From Pedobacter sp. Leaf194 (GTDB taxonomy: Bacteria > Bacteroidota > Bacteroidia > Sphingobacteriales > Sphingobacteriaceae), in assembly GCF_001423945.1 (NCBI RefSeq), contig NZ_LMPU01000001.1:642373-706372 (forward strand): a stretch of 64,000 bases of DNA, read 5' to 3'. Shown piece after piece: positions 8,871-16,862 of the stretch. Under the pieces are notes generated by a model. It made no database searches. It was not told the DNA's origin and worked only from the letters and a program-made list of their open reading frames with translations. The first letter of the stretch is position 1; each line of letters opens with the position of its first letter. The position numbers and the translations under genes were made by a program.

Positions 8871-9842
8871 TTACATTTCCTCCAACATTGCTTTAATTAC
8901 CGCCTGCGCCGCCCATAAACGGTTTCCAGCTTCATGAATGACCAGCGAATTTGGTCCGTCCAGAATTTCCGAAGATAATTCCAAATCGCGGCGAACAGGC
9001 AAACAGTGCATTACTTTAGCGTCGTTGGTAAGCTTCAGTTTCTGGTTGTTCATCATCCAGCCATCAGGATAGGTTAAAACCTTGCCATACTCTTTATAAC
9101 TGCTCCAGTTTTTTACGTAAACATAATCAGCGCCTGCCAAAGCCTCTTCTATATTGTATTGAATGTTTGCGCCTGGTGTAAATTCTTCGGCAAGTTCGTA
9201 ACCTTCAGGTTGCGCAATTGTAAAATCGATCATTCCTTCTGCCTGTGCCTTACACATCCACTCAGCAAATGAATTTGGAACCGCTTGCGGTAGAGCTTTT
9301 ACGTGTGGCGCCCAGGCCAAAACTACTTTCGGCTTTTTGCCGTCAGGATGTTTCGTCCATGTTTCGTGGATGGTAATAATATCAGCAAAACTTTGCAACG
9401 GATGGCGTGTTGCGCTTTCCAAACTTACTACAGGCACAGCGCAGTATTTCACAAATTTTTTAAAGAAATCTTCCGAGTAATCTTCCTCCCGGTTGTTTAA
9501 TTTTGGAAAAGAACGTAAGCCCAAAATATCACAATACTGGCCCATCACCGCCGCCGCTTCGCGGATGTGTTCAACGGTAGAGCCGTTCATTACTACGCCA
9601 TCCTGCGTTTCCAGGGCCCAACCTTCTTTATCCAAATTCATTACCATTACATTCATACCTAAGTTTAAGGCTGCTTTTTGAGTGCTTAAACGGGTGCGTA
9701 AACTCGGATTCATAAAAACTAAACCCAAGGTTTTGTTTTTACCCAAACTTTGATGTGAATAAGGATTCGCCTTTAAATCGAGCGCATCTTTTACAAATTC
9801 TTTGATGCTCGAAACATCGTGTACGGAAGTGAATAACTTCAT
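8871..9842 (-). CDS. argF': N-succinylornithine carbamoyltransferase (SOTCase type)
   Basis: Transfers the carbamoyl group from carbamoyl phosphate to an N-acylated ornithine, giving N-acylcitrulline. The 323-residue protein has the variant carbamoyl-phosphate loop SLRTR (residues 47-51) in place of the STRTR of ordinary ornithine carbamoyltransferases, ATRHPLQSFAD, and HCLPVRR near the C-terminus. Residue 90 is Val in NGSTVEH. This is the position equivalent to Pro90 of Bacteroides fragilis SOTCase and Glu92 of Xanthomonas AOTCase, and published work reported that replacing that Glu with Val, Pro, Ser or Ala converts specificity to succinylornithine. I therefore infer succinylornithine as substrate. 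The gene lies between argD and argB. Confidence 0.92.
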   Translation of the reverse strand: MKLFTSVHDVSSIKEFVKDALDLKANPYSHQSLGKNKTLGLVFMNPSLRTRLSTQKAALNLGMNVMVMNLDKEGWALETQDGVVMNGSTVEHIREAAAVMGQYCDILGLRSFPKLNNREEDYSEDFFKKFVKYCAVPVVSLESATRHPLQSFADIITIHETWTKHPDGKKPKVVLAWAPHVKALPQAVPNSFAEWMCKAQAEGMIDFTIAQPEGYELAEEFTPGANIQYNIEEALAGADYVYVKNWSSYKEYGKVLTYPDGWMMNNQKLKLTNDAKVMHCLPVRRDLELSSEILDGPNSLVIHEAGNRLWAAQAVIKAMLEEM

Positions 9843-9922
9843 AGTTTTAGGGTTTAAGGTTTGAGGTGTAGGGTTTAAGGTTTTCCTGCACCACCTCTTA
9901 AAAATTTCAAAAAAGCAATTAG

Positions 9923-9955
9923 CATTGCTCTAACTTCGTGCCTCGCAATGACGAG
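9923..9955. repeat. REP-like intergenic repeat, copy d
   Basis: The plus-strand segment contains attgctctaacttcgtgcct followed by cgcaatgacgag. It is the reverse-orientation form of the copy at 8651-8677 and lies between argD and argF'. A short direct repeat of 'agggtttaaggttt' occurs in the same spacer at about 9848-9883. Confidence 0.65.
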
Positions 9956-9959
9956 TGTA

Positions 9960-11090
9960 TTATTTTACCAACTCCCCAAAGGCCGCCAGAAATTCATCAG
10001 CATGCGCCTTGGTTAAATTTAAAGCCGGCAATAAACGAATAACGTTCGGCTTTGCTTCGCCAGTAAAAATGTGATGCGTAAATAACAGTTCTTTTTTAAC
10101 ATGAGCAAGCTCCGCTGGCAATTCAATTCCAATCATCAATCCACGTCCGCGAACTTCGATTACCTGCTCAAATTTCTTCAGCTCAGTGATTAAATACTCG
10201 CCAATTTCTTCTGCATTTTTCATCAGGTTATCGTTTTCCATAACTTCCAAAACCGCCAGAGCGGCAGCGCATGCCAAATGGTTACCGCCGAAAGTGGTTC
10301 CTAATTCGCCATGCCACGGTTTAAATTTAGGCGCTATTGAAATTCCTGCAACAGGAAAGCCATTACCCATTCCTTTCGCCATGGTATAAACATCAGCCTC
10401 AACGCCCGAATAGTCGTGTGAGTAAAACAGCCCTGTTCTTCCGTAGCCGCATTGAACCGAATCGGCGATGTATACCGAATTATATTCATCACAAAGAGAG
10501 CGGATTTTCTGCAAAAAGCTCTTCGACGCTTCCTTAATTCCGCCCACGCCCTGAATACCCTCAATAATTACAGCCGAAATTTCGTTTCCTTGTGCCTTGA
10601 AGGTATCTTCCAAAGCTACTTCATTGTTAAAAGGCAGGAATATTACATGCTCATTTTGATTTACGGGAGCGACAATTTTGGGGTTGTCGGTTACCGCAAC
10701 AGCTAAAGAAGTTCTGCCGTGGAAAGCCCCTGTAAAAGCAATTACTTTTTTTCTGCCATTGTAAAACGAGGCAAGTTTTAATGCGTTTTCGTTGGCTTCT
10801 GCACCAGAGTTAACCAAAAATAATTGGAAATCTTTTTTACCGGAAACCTGACCCAATTTCTCTGCCAATTGGGTTTGAAGAGGAATTTTAACAGAGTTGG
10901 AATAAAAACCTACTTTGTTTAATTGATCCGTTAAGCGATTTACATAATGCGGATTGGTGTGGCCGATAGAAATTACCGCATGACCGCCATATAAATCTAA
11001 GTATTTTTGTTCGTTCGCATCCCAAACATTGCTGCCAGATGCTTTTGTAATTTCTATATCGTTAAGAGGATAAACGTCGAATAATTGCAT
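9960..11090 (-). CDS. argD: N-acetyl/N-succinyl-ornithine aminotransferase
   Basis: Class III PLP aminotransferase, 376 residues, converting N-acylglutamate semialdehyde to N-acylornithine with glutamate as amino donor. Seen are NSGAEANENA (94-103), FTGAFHGRT (119-127), the cofactor Asp210 in IADSVQCGYGRTG, the Schiff-base Lys239 in TMAKGMGNG, and TTFGGNHLAC. The usual DEVQ motif reads DSVQ here. It lies between the frameshifted four-helix-bundle gene and argF'. Confidence 0.93.
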   Translation of the reverse strand: MQLFDVYPLNDIEITKASGSNVWDANEQKYLDLYGGHAVISIGHTNPHYVNRLTDQLNKVGFYSNSVKIPLQTQLAEKLGQVSGKKDFQLFLVNSGAEANENALKLASFYNGRKKVIAFTGAFHGRTSLAVAVTDNPKIVAPVNQNEHVIFLPFNNEVALEDTFKAQGNEISAVIIEGIQGVGGIKEASKSFLQKIRSLCDEYNSVYIADSVQCGYGRTGLFYSHDYSGVEADVYTMAKGMGNGFPVAGISIAPKFKPWHGELGTTFGGNHLACAAALAVLEVMENDNLMKNAEEIGEYLITELKKFEQVIEVRGRGLMIGIELPAELAHVKKELLFTHHIFTGEAKPNVIRLLPALNLTKAHADEFLAAFGELVK

Positions 11091-11116
11091 TGTATTTAAG
11101 TTATAAGTAGTACGTT

Positions 11117-11493
11117 TTAAGTTGTAGGTTTGGATGCATATTTACTTCTCACTCTTCCAATCAAGCTGATAAGCATTGCCTTAACTTCATTAATACTGTT
11201 TGATAAAATTGAAAACTGTTCTTCTGTTAAATAATCTAAATCTTTAGATAAAATCAAAAAATATTCTGTTCATTAGCTGAACCTAAAGATATATTTAAAA
11301 AATTAGCTAAATCTGCCTGGGTATTTTTACCACATCCTTCTGCAATGTTAGCTGGTATTGATGAAGCAGCTCGCCGCAGTTGATTTGTTAAACTGTAAAT
11401 TTCTTCTTTTGGAAACCTGGCACTAGCTTTATAAATACTAAGTGTAATTTGATGGGCTTTTTCCCACACTTTTAACTCTTTGAAATTCTGCAT
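11117..11493 (-). pseudogene. Frameshifted four-helix-bundle (S23-type) protein gene
   Basis: The first frame (11254-11493) gives 79 residues with the family N-terminus FKELKVWEKAH and the conserved RRAASSIPANIAEGCG, then stops after SANEQNIF. Shifting the frame by one nucleotide at CAGAATATTTTTT (about 11259-11270) restores a natural continuation, YFLILSKDLDYLTEEQ..., ending at 11117. The 377-nt total is one base short of 126 codons, and the intact length of about 125 matches the family. A single-base deletion best explains this, though a sequencing error would look the same. The family is known from 23S rRNA intervening sequences and as lone chromosomal genes of unclear function. Here it sits inside the arginine operon between argC and argD. 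Confidence 0.8.
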
Positions 11494-11524
11494 ACACTTA
11501 TTACTTAAAACTTATAACGTACCA

Positions 11525-12526
11525 CTAAAAATTAGCTGCTTTCAACTTCAAGCCTGCTGTTTCTTCAAGACCAAATATTAAGTTCATATTTTGCACGGCC
11601 TGGCCGCTGGCACCTTTTAAAAGGTTGTCTATAATGCTGATAATGAACAATTTGTTTCCGTGTTTTTCTAAATGAACCAATGCTTTATTGGTGTTTACAA
11701 CTTGCTTTAAATCGATATTTTTCCCGCTAACGTGTGTGAACGGGTGTGTGCTGTAGTAATCCTGGTAAAGGTTTTGTGCCTCTTCAAGCGTTAATTCACT
11801 TTCTAAATACATTGCAGCCAGAATCCCGCGGGTAAAAGCGCCGCGTTGCGGGATGAAACTCAGTGAATCTGAAAGACTCGGTTGCAGCTGCAATAAACTT
11901 TCTCCAATTTCATTCAAGTGTTGATGTTCAAAGGCCTTGTAAATGGAAAGGTTGTTGTTTCTCCAGCTAAAATGTGAAGTTGCTGCGAGGCTTTGTCCGG
12001 CTCCGGTCGAACCCGTTGTTGCATTGATGTGAACCTCACTTTTAATTAAGCCTTTTGCAGCCAAAGGCAACAACCCCAACTGAATACAGGTTGCGAAACA
12101 TCCTGGATTAGCAATATTTTGTGCTGATTTTATTTTATCGCGATTTAACTCCGGCAAACCATAAATAAAGTCACGGCTTTCAAATTTACCATTCGCAGTT
12201 AACCTAAAGTCCTGTGACAAATCGATGATTTTAATGTTCTCGTTAACTGAATTGGCAGCTAAAAACTTCTTCGCATCGCCGTGCCCAACGCAAAGAAAAA
12301 GTACATCAATATCTTGTGGAACATCACTTACAAACTTTAAATCAGTTTCGCCGAATAAGTCTGTATGCACATCAGAAATTAAATTTCCTGCATTGCTCGT
12401 ACTATTTACGAAAGCGATTTCTACGTTTGGGTGATTAACCAGAATACGGAGCATTTCGCCACCTGTGTACCCGGCACCACCAATAATTCCTGCTTTAATT
12501 TTATTATTCACAATCTTTTCTATCAT
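11525..12526 (-). CDS. argC: N-acetyl/N-succinyl-gamma-glutamyl-phosphate reductase
   Basis: Reduces N-acylglutamyl phosphate to the semialdehyde with NADPH. The 333-residue protein has the nucleotide loop GIIGGAGYTGGE (13-24) and the catalytic Cys143 in ANPGCFATC, followed by TGSTGAGQ. Its ATG overlaps the end of the upstream cupin gene by 23 nt, suggesting translational coupling. A shorter start is not available as ATG close to KAGIIGG. Confidence 0.95.
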   Translation of the reverse strand: MIEKIVNNKIKAGIIGGAGYTGGEMLRILVNHPNVEIAFVNSTSNAGNLISDVHTDLFGETDLKFVSDVPQDIDVLFLCVGHGDAKKFLAANSVNENIKIIDLSQDFRLTANGKFESRDFIYGLPELNRDKIKSAQNIANPGCFATCIQLGLLPLAAKGLIKSEVHINATTGSTGAGQSLAATSHFSWRNNNLSIYKAFEHQHLNEIGESLLQLQPSLSDSLSFIPQRGAFTRGILAAMYLESELTLEEAQNLYQDYYSTHPFTHVSGKNIDLKQVVNTNKALVHLEKHGNKLFIISIIDNLLKGASGQAVQNMNLIFGLEETAGLKLKAANF

Positions 12527-12854
12527 TTTCTGTAGATGGATATGAAAAAAGAATAAATTCTAAATCATCAACACCGTTGTTTATGATTTTATGTTTTTTG
12601 CCTGCTTCAATTTGCAGACCCTTATTAGCATCAACTGAAAAGGTTTCACCCTCTACTAAAAATGTTGCTTTTCCTTTCAAAATGTAGAAAAACTGTTCTG
12701 CATAACTATGGAAGTGCAATTTTTCTGCAGTTTGTGTTGGCATCAGTTCTTGCTTAATTGCAACATCAGCTTTGCTCACAAAATTCCATCCATCGCAGTT
12801 ATCGCCCCACTTGTAGTGACTTATACAGTTTTCTTTTGATAGTATTTCAGCCAT
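12504..12854 (-). CDS. Cupin-domain protein embedded in the arginine operon
   Basis: A 116-residue single-domain cupin. The core shows LHFHSYAEQFFYILKGKATF (residues about 46-65), with two His and downstream Glu/Gln typical of the metal-binding cupin motif 1, followed by GLQIEAGKKHKIIN as motif 2. No signal peptide or extra domain is present. It lies between argG and argC and its 3' end overlaps argC by 23 nt, so it is almost certainly co-expressed with the pathway. No role in arginine synthesis is known to me. A small-molecule isomerase, binding or sensing role is possible but unproven. Confidence 0.85.
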   Translation of the reverse strand: MAEILSKENCISHYKWGDNCDGWNFVSKADVAIKQELMPTQTAEKLHFHSYAEQFFYILKGKATFLVEGETFSVDANKGLQIEAGKKHKIINNGVDDLEFILFSYPSTENDRKDCE

Positions 12855-12911
12855 TGGTATAATCTTTAGTCATCCGGACAAATTCGAACTGCCTACTTTA
12901 ATGAGCTTGCA

Positions 12912-12955
12912 TCGTCGTACCTCAGCGCATTGTCGAGAGGATGCGAAGATGCTTT
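12912..12955. repeat. REP-like intergenic repeat, copy e (diverged)
   Basis: The segment tcgtcgtacctcagcgcatt followed by gtcgagaggatgcgaagatgc carries scrambled pieces of the same repeat core (cgtcg, cctcagcgca, gaggatgcgaag). It lies in the argG-cupin spacer and is the least certain copy. Confidence 0.35.
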
Positions 12956-12977
12956 CAACTCTAATTTTTCAACTTCT

Positions 12978-14168
12978 CTACGCTTCTCCTGAATTCACTT
13001 TGTGCCAAATCATTACCTGGTTGCCGAATATTTTAGAGAAACCTTTAACATCTTCGCCACTCCAGGCATTGTTCATTTCGCCGTAGCTACCGAATTTATT
13101 GCTCATCAAATCATGGTTAGATTCGATACCAATAATTTGGAACCGGTAAGGCATCAACTCTACAAACACTTTACCGCTCACAACCTTTTGCGTATCGCTT
13201 AGGAAAGCTTCTATGTTCCGCATTATCGGGTCGTGGAATTGACCTTCGTGCAACCAGTTTCCGTAGAAAGATGATAGTTGTTCCTTCCAGCTTAACTGCC
13301 ATTTGGTTAATGTGTGTTTCTCTAAAGTGTGGTGTGCTTTGATAATGATAATAGGTCCGGCTGCCTCGAAACCAACACGCCCTTTAATACCAATAATGGT
13401 ATCGCCAACATGGATATCGCGACCAATACCAAAAGGCTGTGCAATGGCTTGCAATTTTTGAATCGCCCTAACTGGCTCTAAAGTTTCCCCATCAATGGCA
13501 ACAAGTTCTCCTTTTTCAAAGGTTAACTCTAGCTTACGCGATTCAGTTTCTGTAACCTGGGTTGGCCAGGCACTTTCAGGCAAAGTTTCGTTTGATGTTA
13601 GCGTTTCTTTTCCACCAACCGATGTTCCCCATAAACCTTTGTTAATGGAATATTGTGCTTTTGCAGCACTGTATTCAACACCATGTTCGGCTAAGTATTC
13701 TATTTCCGCTTCGCGGGATAATTTCAGATCTCTAATCGGGGTAATAATTTCAACTTCCGGTATCAGAATATTGAAAATCATGTCAAATCGTACCTGGTCG
13801 TTGCCTGCACCTGTACTGCCATGAGCTACATAATCAGCACCGATTTTTTTCACGTAGTTTGCAATTGCAGTGGCCTGACTAACACGTTCTGCACTAACGG
13901 AAAGTGGGTAGGTCGCGTTTTTTAATACATTACCAAAAATTAAATATTTAATGCATTCATCGTAATAACTTTTAGTTTCATCTACTACGGCGTGAGATTT
14001 CACACCTAAAGCATAGGCTCTTTTTTCAATTTCCTGTAACTCTTCGTCAGAAAAACCACCGGTATTCACAATTACCGAGTGAACTTCCAGTCCACGGTCC
14101 TGAGCAAGATAAATACAACAAAATGAGGTATCAAGACCTCCGCTAAAAGCTAAAACTACTTTGTTCAT
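12978..14168 (-). CDS. argG: Argininosuccinate synthase
   Basis: Condenses citrulline and aspartate with ATP. The 396-residue protein begins with the PP-loop ATP motif AFSGGLDTS (7-15) and shows VAHGSTGAGNDQVRFD, where substrate-contacting residues of the family lie. It is the second gene of the cluster, 82 nt after the GNAT gene. Confidence 0.96.
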   Translation of the reverse strand: MNKVVLAFSGGLDTSFCCIYLAQDRGLEVHSVIVNTGGFSDEELQEIEKRAYALGVKSHAVVDETKSYYDECIKYLIFGNVLKNATYPLSVSAERVSQATAIANYVKKIGADYVAHGSTGAGNDQVRFDMIFNILIPEVEIITPIRDLKLSREAEIEYLAEHGVEYSAAKAQYSINKGLWGTSVGGKETLTSNETLPESAWPTQVTETESRKLELTFEKGELVAIDGETLEPVRAIQKLQAIAQPFGIGRDIHVGDTIIGIKGRVGFEAAGPIIIIKAHHTLEKHTLTKWQLSWKEQLSSFYGNWLHEGQFHDPIMRNIEAFLSDTQKVVSGKVFVELMPYRFQIIGIESNHDLMSNKFGSYGEMNNAWSGEDVKGFSKIFGNQVMIWHKVNSGEA

Positions 14169-14250
14169 CTGAGTTATAATTAATTTTAATGTAAGGGGTT
14201 AAGCTTGCGGGTTGCCAATTTTTCTTAAGCTATCCACAAGCAACTCATCA

Positions 14251-14952
14251 CTACTTATTAAATAAAAGGGTAAATAAAAACATCAATACTTTAAAGCCTG
14301 ATTTTGGCTTCGGCTTTACAACTAAACGCTGTTTAATGCGCATAAAGCGCTCGTATAATTTGGGTTTTTTCTGTAACTCTTCGGCAAATTTCTTGGCAGC
14401 ATCATGTTTTTGAGTTGCCGGATCGTAAAGCATAGCTGTACACATACAGTTTTTACGCTCCTTCATTTTCAAAATTTCGAAGTTTACACAACTTTGGCAG
14501 CCTTTCCAAAATTCCTCATCCTGTGTCAATTCGGAGTAGGTAACGGGCTCGTAACCTAGATCAGAATTTATTTTCATTACGGCCAAACCCGTGGTCAAGC
14601 CAAAAATCTTCGCCTTTGGGTACAGCGTTCTGGAAAGTTCGAAAACCTTTTCTTTAATGGCATGCGCTAACCCGGCTTTTCTAAATTCGGGAGAAACGAT
14701 TAAGCCAGAGTTGGCTACAAATTGCCCGTGGCTCCAGGTTTCGATGTAGCAAAAGCCGGCCCATCGTCCATCGTTATGGAATGCAATAACCGCTTTGCCT
14801 TCCTGCATTTTATTTGCAACATAGTCAGGAGAACGTTTTGCAATACCCGTGCCGCGTGCTTTCGCAGATTCGGCCATCTCGGTTACGATTTGTTCTGCAA
14901 ATACACGATGTTCAGGAAGTGCAACCTGCACTATAAATTCGTTAATATCCAT
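14251..14952 (-). CDS. GNAT acyltransferase, probable N-acylglutamate synthase of the arginine operon
   Basis: A 233-residue protein with a GNAT domain (residues about 1-165). It has a family-typical acyl-CoA segment, SPEFRKAGLAHAIKEKVFEL, after the central beta strands. This is followed by a Cys-containing, basic C-terminal extension of about 60 residues (NCMCTAMLYDP to the end, hydrophobic FKVLMFLFTLLF near the terminus). It is the first gene of the arginine cluster, which lacks argA and argJ, so it most likely supplies N-succinyl- or N-acetyl-glutamate. Related GNAT genes heading arg operons in Bacteroides have been assigned that function, as I recall. The assignment rests mainly on position. 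Confidence 0.78.
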   Translation of the reverse strand: MDINEFIVQVALPEHRVFAEQIVTEMAESAKARGTGIAKRSPDYVANKMQEGKAVIAFHNDGRWAGFCYIETWSHGQFVANSGLIVSPEFRKAGLAHAIKEKVFELSRTLYPKAKIFGLTTGLAVMKINSDLGYEPVTYSELTQDEEFWKGCQSCVNFEILKMKERKNCMCTAMLYDPATQKHDAAKKFAEELQKKPKLYERFMRIKQRLVVKPKPKSGFKVLMFLFTLLFNK

Positions 14953-15035
14953 TCGTTTTCTAACGAAAAATTATAAGTATTCTTGTTAATTGGGTTTTTA
15001 GAGAGGATCAATTCCTCATTACGTTTAGTTGAGTA

Positions 15036-15170
15036 CTAAATACGTGGAGTGAAATTTTGCCGGCTGCTGGGATAGTGAAATACGGGCTGAAACTGATTAA
15101 TAAACATAGTCTTTCCGAGCGCTAATTGCGCTGTAATAACAGAAAGTTTATGTAAAAATATTTTAATCAT
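15036..15170 (-). CDS. Candidate upstream ORF/leader peptide in the arginine operon leader
   Basis: Between the putative arg promoter and the GNAT start, a 44-codon ORF begins MIKIFLHKLSV and ends SSRQNFTPRI, with Arg codons CGG and CGT within the last eight residues. A 5-bp hairpin (AGCGC/GCGCT) lies inside it. No terminator follows, so classical attenuation is not evident; ribosome position could still influence initiation 83 nt downstream. It could also be a chance frame. Conservation of the peptide in related genomes would decide. Confidence 0.35.
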   Translation of the reverse strand: MIKIFLHKLSVITAQLALGKTMFINQFQPVFHYPSSRQNFTPRI

Positions 15171-15208
15171 TTCTCGCGTATTTAAACGGCTTTAACTCTA
15201 TTGAGGTG

Positions 15209-15239
15209 CAAAGGTTTAAATAATAATTGAGTTACACAA
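15209..15239 (-). promoter_or_regulatory. Putative promoter of the arginine operon
   Basis: On the minus strand TTG (15237-15239) is followed after 20 nt by AACCTTTG (15209-15216), matching TAnnTTTG except for the first base. It lies about 260 nt upstream of the GNAT gene and directly after the terminator at 15281-15314. An AT-rich inverted sequence, TGATTAAAATATTTTTACA, at about 15151-15169 within the transcribed leader could be an ArgR-type operator, which is speculative. Confidence 0.5.
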
Positions 15240-15280
15240 TATTTTTTAACTTTTTTACATTTTTTATAATTTTAATAAAA

Positions 15281-15314
15281 GAAAAAGCCCCGAAATTTCC
15301 GGGGCTTTTTCTTT
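15281..15314. terminator. Intrinsic terminator
   Basis: AAAAGCCCCG/CGGGGCTTTT forms a strong GC-core stem around aaatttc, flanked by A- and T-rich tracts so it can work in both directions. It immediately follows the stop of the lipoprotein gene on the minus strand and insulates the arginine operon promoter. Confidence 0.85.
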
Positions 15315-15857
15315 TTATTTTTTGGAAAGGCCAACTGAGACCCTAGTTCCATCTAAGAAGAAATTTAACTTTTTAGGGCTCGCGTTTGGTGGCAGCTGGA
15401 AAGACCAAACTGCTTGCGATGATGCTTCTGGCTCCGGATTTGTGTTTCCTGAGCTTTCTCTTCCGGTAATTGAAGTTCCGTTATCTAACTCCAATCTAGC
15501 GTCTGAACTCGATACCGAGAAAAACTTTTTAGCCTCTAATGTGCTCTTGTTGGTTACCTGTAAGTTTAATGTAAGTTCAGAACCGGTCGCTTTGCCTTCT
15601 GCATCTTTCAACTCCATTGATGATGCTGAAGTAACTTTTACCAGCGCTTCTCTTGCTTTGCCTAAAATTGCACTGTCTGGCATTACTGAATAATCAACAG
15701 TTTCTGGCGCATTTTCCGATTTAGCCGGTACGGTTACAGTTGTTTCCGTTTTAGTAATTGTAGTATCAGCTGGTTTGTCTTTTGTTGAACTGCTGCACGA
15801 TGAAATTGCAATTACTGCTGTACAAATAAGTGCTAGTGTTGAGATGTTTTTTATCAT
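15315..15857 (-). CDS. Hypothetical lipoprotein
   Basis: Starting at the ATG at 15855-15857 gives MIKNISTLALICTAVIAISSC, a signal peptide with a lipobox (AISSC) predicting an acylated Cys. Starting 18 codons earlier would bury the signal. The roughly 160-residue mature part opens with a Ser/Thr/Lys-rich linker. It continues with a beta-rich domain containing LNLQVTNKSTLEAKKFF and LELDNGTSITG, reminiscent of DUF4352-type ligand-free beta sandwiches but not assignable. Function unknown. It is monocistronic, with a terminator directly after the stop. Confidence 0.75.
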   Translation of the reverse strand: MIKNISTLALICTAVIAISSCSSSTKDKPADTTITKTETTVTVPAKSENAPETVDYSVMPDSAILGKAREALVKVTSASSMELKDAEGKATGSELTLNLQVTNKSTLEAKKFFSVSSSDARLELDNGTSITGRESSGNTNPEPEASSQAVWSFQLPPNASPKKLNFFLDGTRVSVGLSKK

Positions 15858-16117
15858 TTTTAAATGGTTAAGTGGTTTGGCAAAAATAAAATTATAATCG
15901 TTATTTAACATTAAGGTTAGTGAACGATTAAGTAAACTTTATATGAACAGGCAATTGTTTGTTTTGTTTTTCGGGGAAGAAAATCCTTAATATATTTTAA
16001 CATGTGCTTAACAAGATTTAACATTCTCATTTGGTATTTAACACTGATATTTGTTCGGCTGTAGCGAATATATGAGCACATCCGTTTTAATAGAAACTTA
16101 ATTCAATCCCTAAATTT

Positions 16118-16828
16118 ATGAAGACTTCTACTTTCAGTTATCTCAAAGCAATCTCTTTTCGTGTACTTTTAATATGCTCAGCAGCGGCTGCATTAGCCTC
16201 GTGCGGCAAAACGGAAAATGCCGATATCACAATGTCGTATTTAAGAATTATAAACGAATCTCCATCCTTAGCAACCTACAACGTTTATTTAAGTGGTAAC
16301 GCACTCAATTCGGCAGCTCTACCATTTGCAGGTTCAATTTCTTACGTTTCCAGGCCGGCCGGCACTTATAATTTAAAATTTACCAGTGGAAGTTCGATAG
16401 AAAGTTTGCTTAGCAAAGACATTTCAATGAATGCCGGTGCAAGTTATTCATACTATTTAATCAATAAACCCGGGCAACTGGACGGCTTTCTGATTAATGA
16501 GTCCCTTAATGGTGGCTCTGCGGATAAAGCCTACATCAGGTTTATTAATCTGTCGGCCGATGCACCGGCGTTAGACCTGATAAAAACCGGAACTACCACT
16601 TCTTATGGCGCAAACAAAGCCTTCAAAACTGCGGGCAGTTTTGTAGAAGTAGCCCCGGGTACTTACTCATTGGATGCTAAAGAAACCGCCTCCGGAATAG
16701 TTAGAACAACTAAAACCGATGCAACTTTTTCGGCAGGAACTTATTATGATGTTATTTGTGGAGGGTTGATTACACCTGCAAACGATACTGAAAGAAGTTT
16801 GAACTTACAGGTTTTAGCTGTGAAATAG
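16118..16828 (+). CDS. DUF4397 domain lipoprotein
   Basis: A 236-residue exported lipoprotein. The N-terminus has a hydrophobic segment ending in LASCGK, a lipobox. The mature region has a repeated beta architecture around LRIINESPSLATYNVYLSG and IRFINLSADAPALDLI, the hallmark of DUF4397 proteins, whose function is unknown and which are presumed to act at the cell surface. It stands alone and is followed by a strong terminator. Confidence 0.85.
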   Translation: MKTSTFSYLKAISFRVLLICSAAAALASCGKTENADITMSYLRIINESPSLATYNVYLSGNALNSAALPFAGSISYVSRPAGTYNLKFTSGSSIESLLSKDISMNAGASYSYYLINKPGQLDGFLINESLNGGSADKAYIRFINLSADAPALDLIKTGTTTSYGANKAFKTAGSFVEVAPGTYSLDAKETASGIVRTTKTDATFSAGTYYDVICGGLITPANDTERSLNLQVLAVK

Positions 16829-16862
16829 CCTGATTTCTCCACCATAAACAACAATATTTTGC

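Noticed and set aside
14953..15314. A T-box or classical attenuator for the arginine operon.
   Set aside because: No T-box core motif and no terminator between the leader ORF and the first gene could be found; only the promoter and candidate leader ORF are reported.
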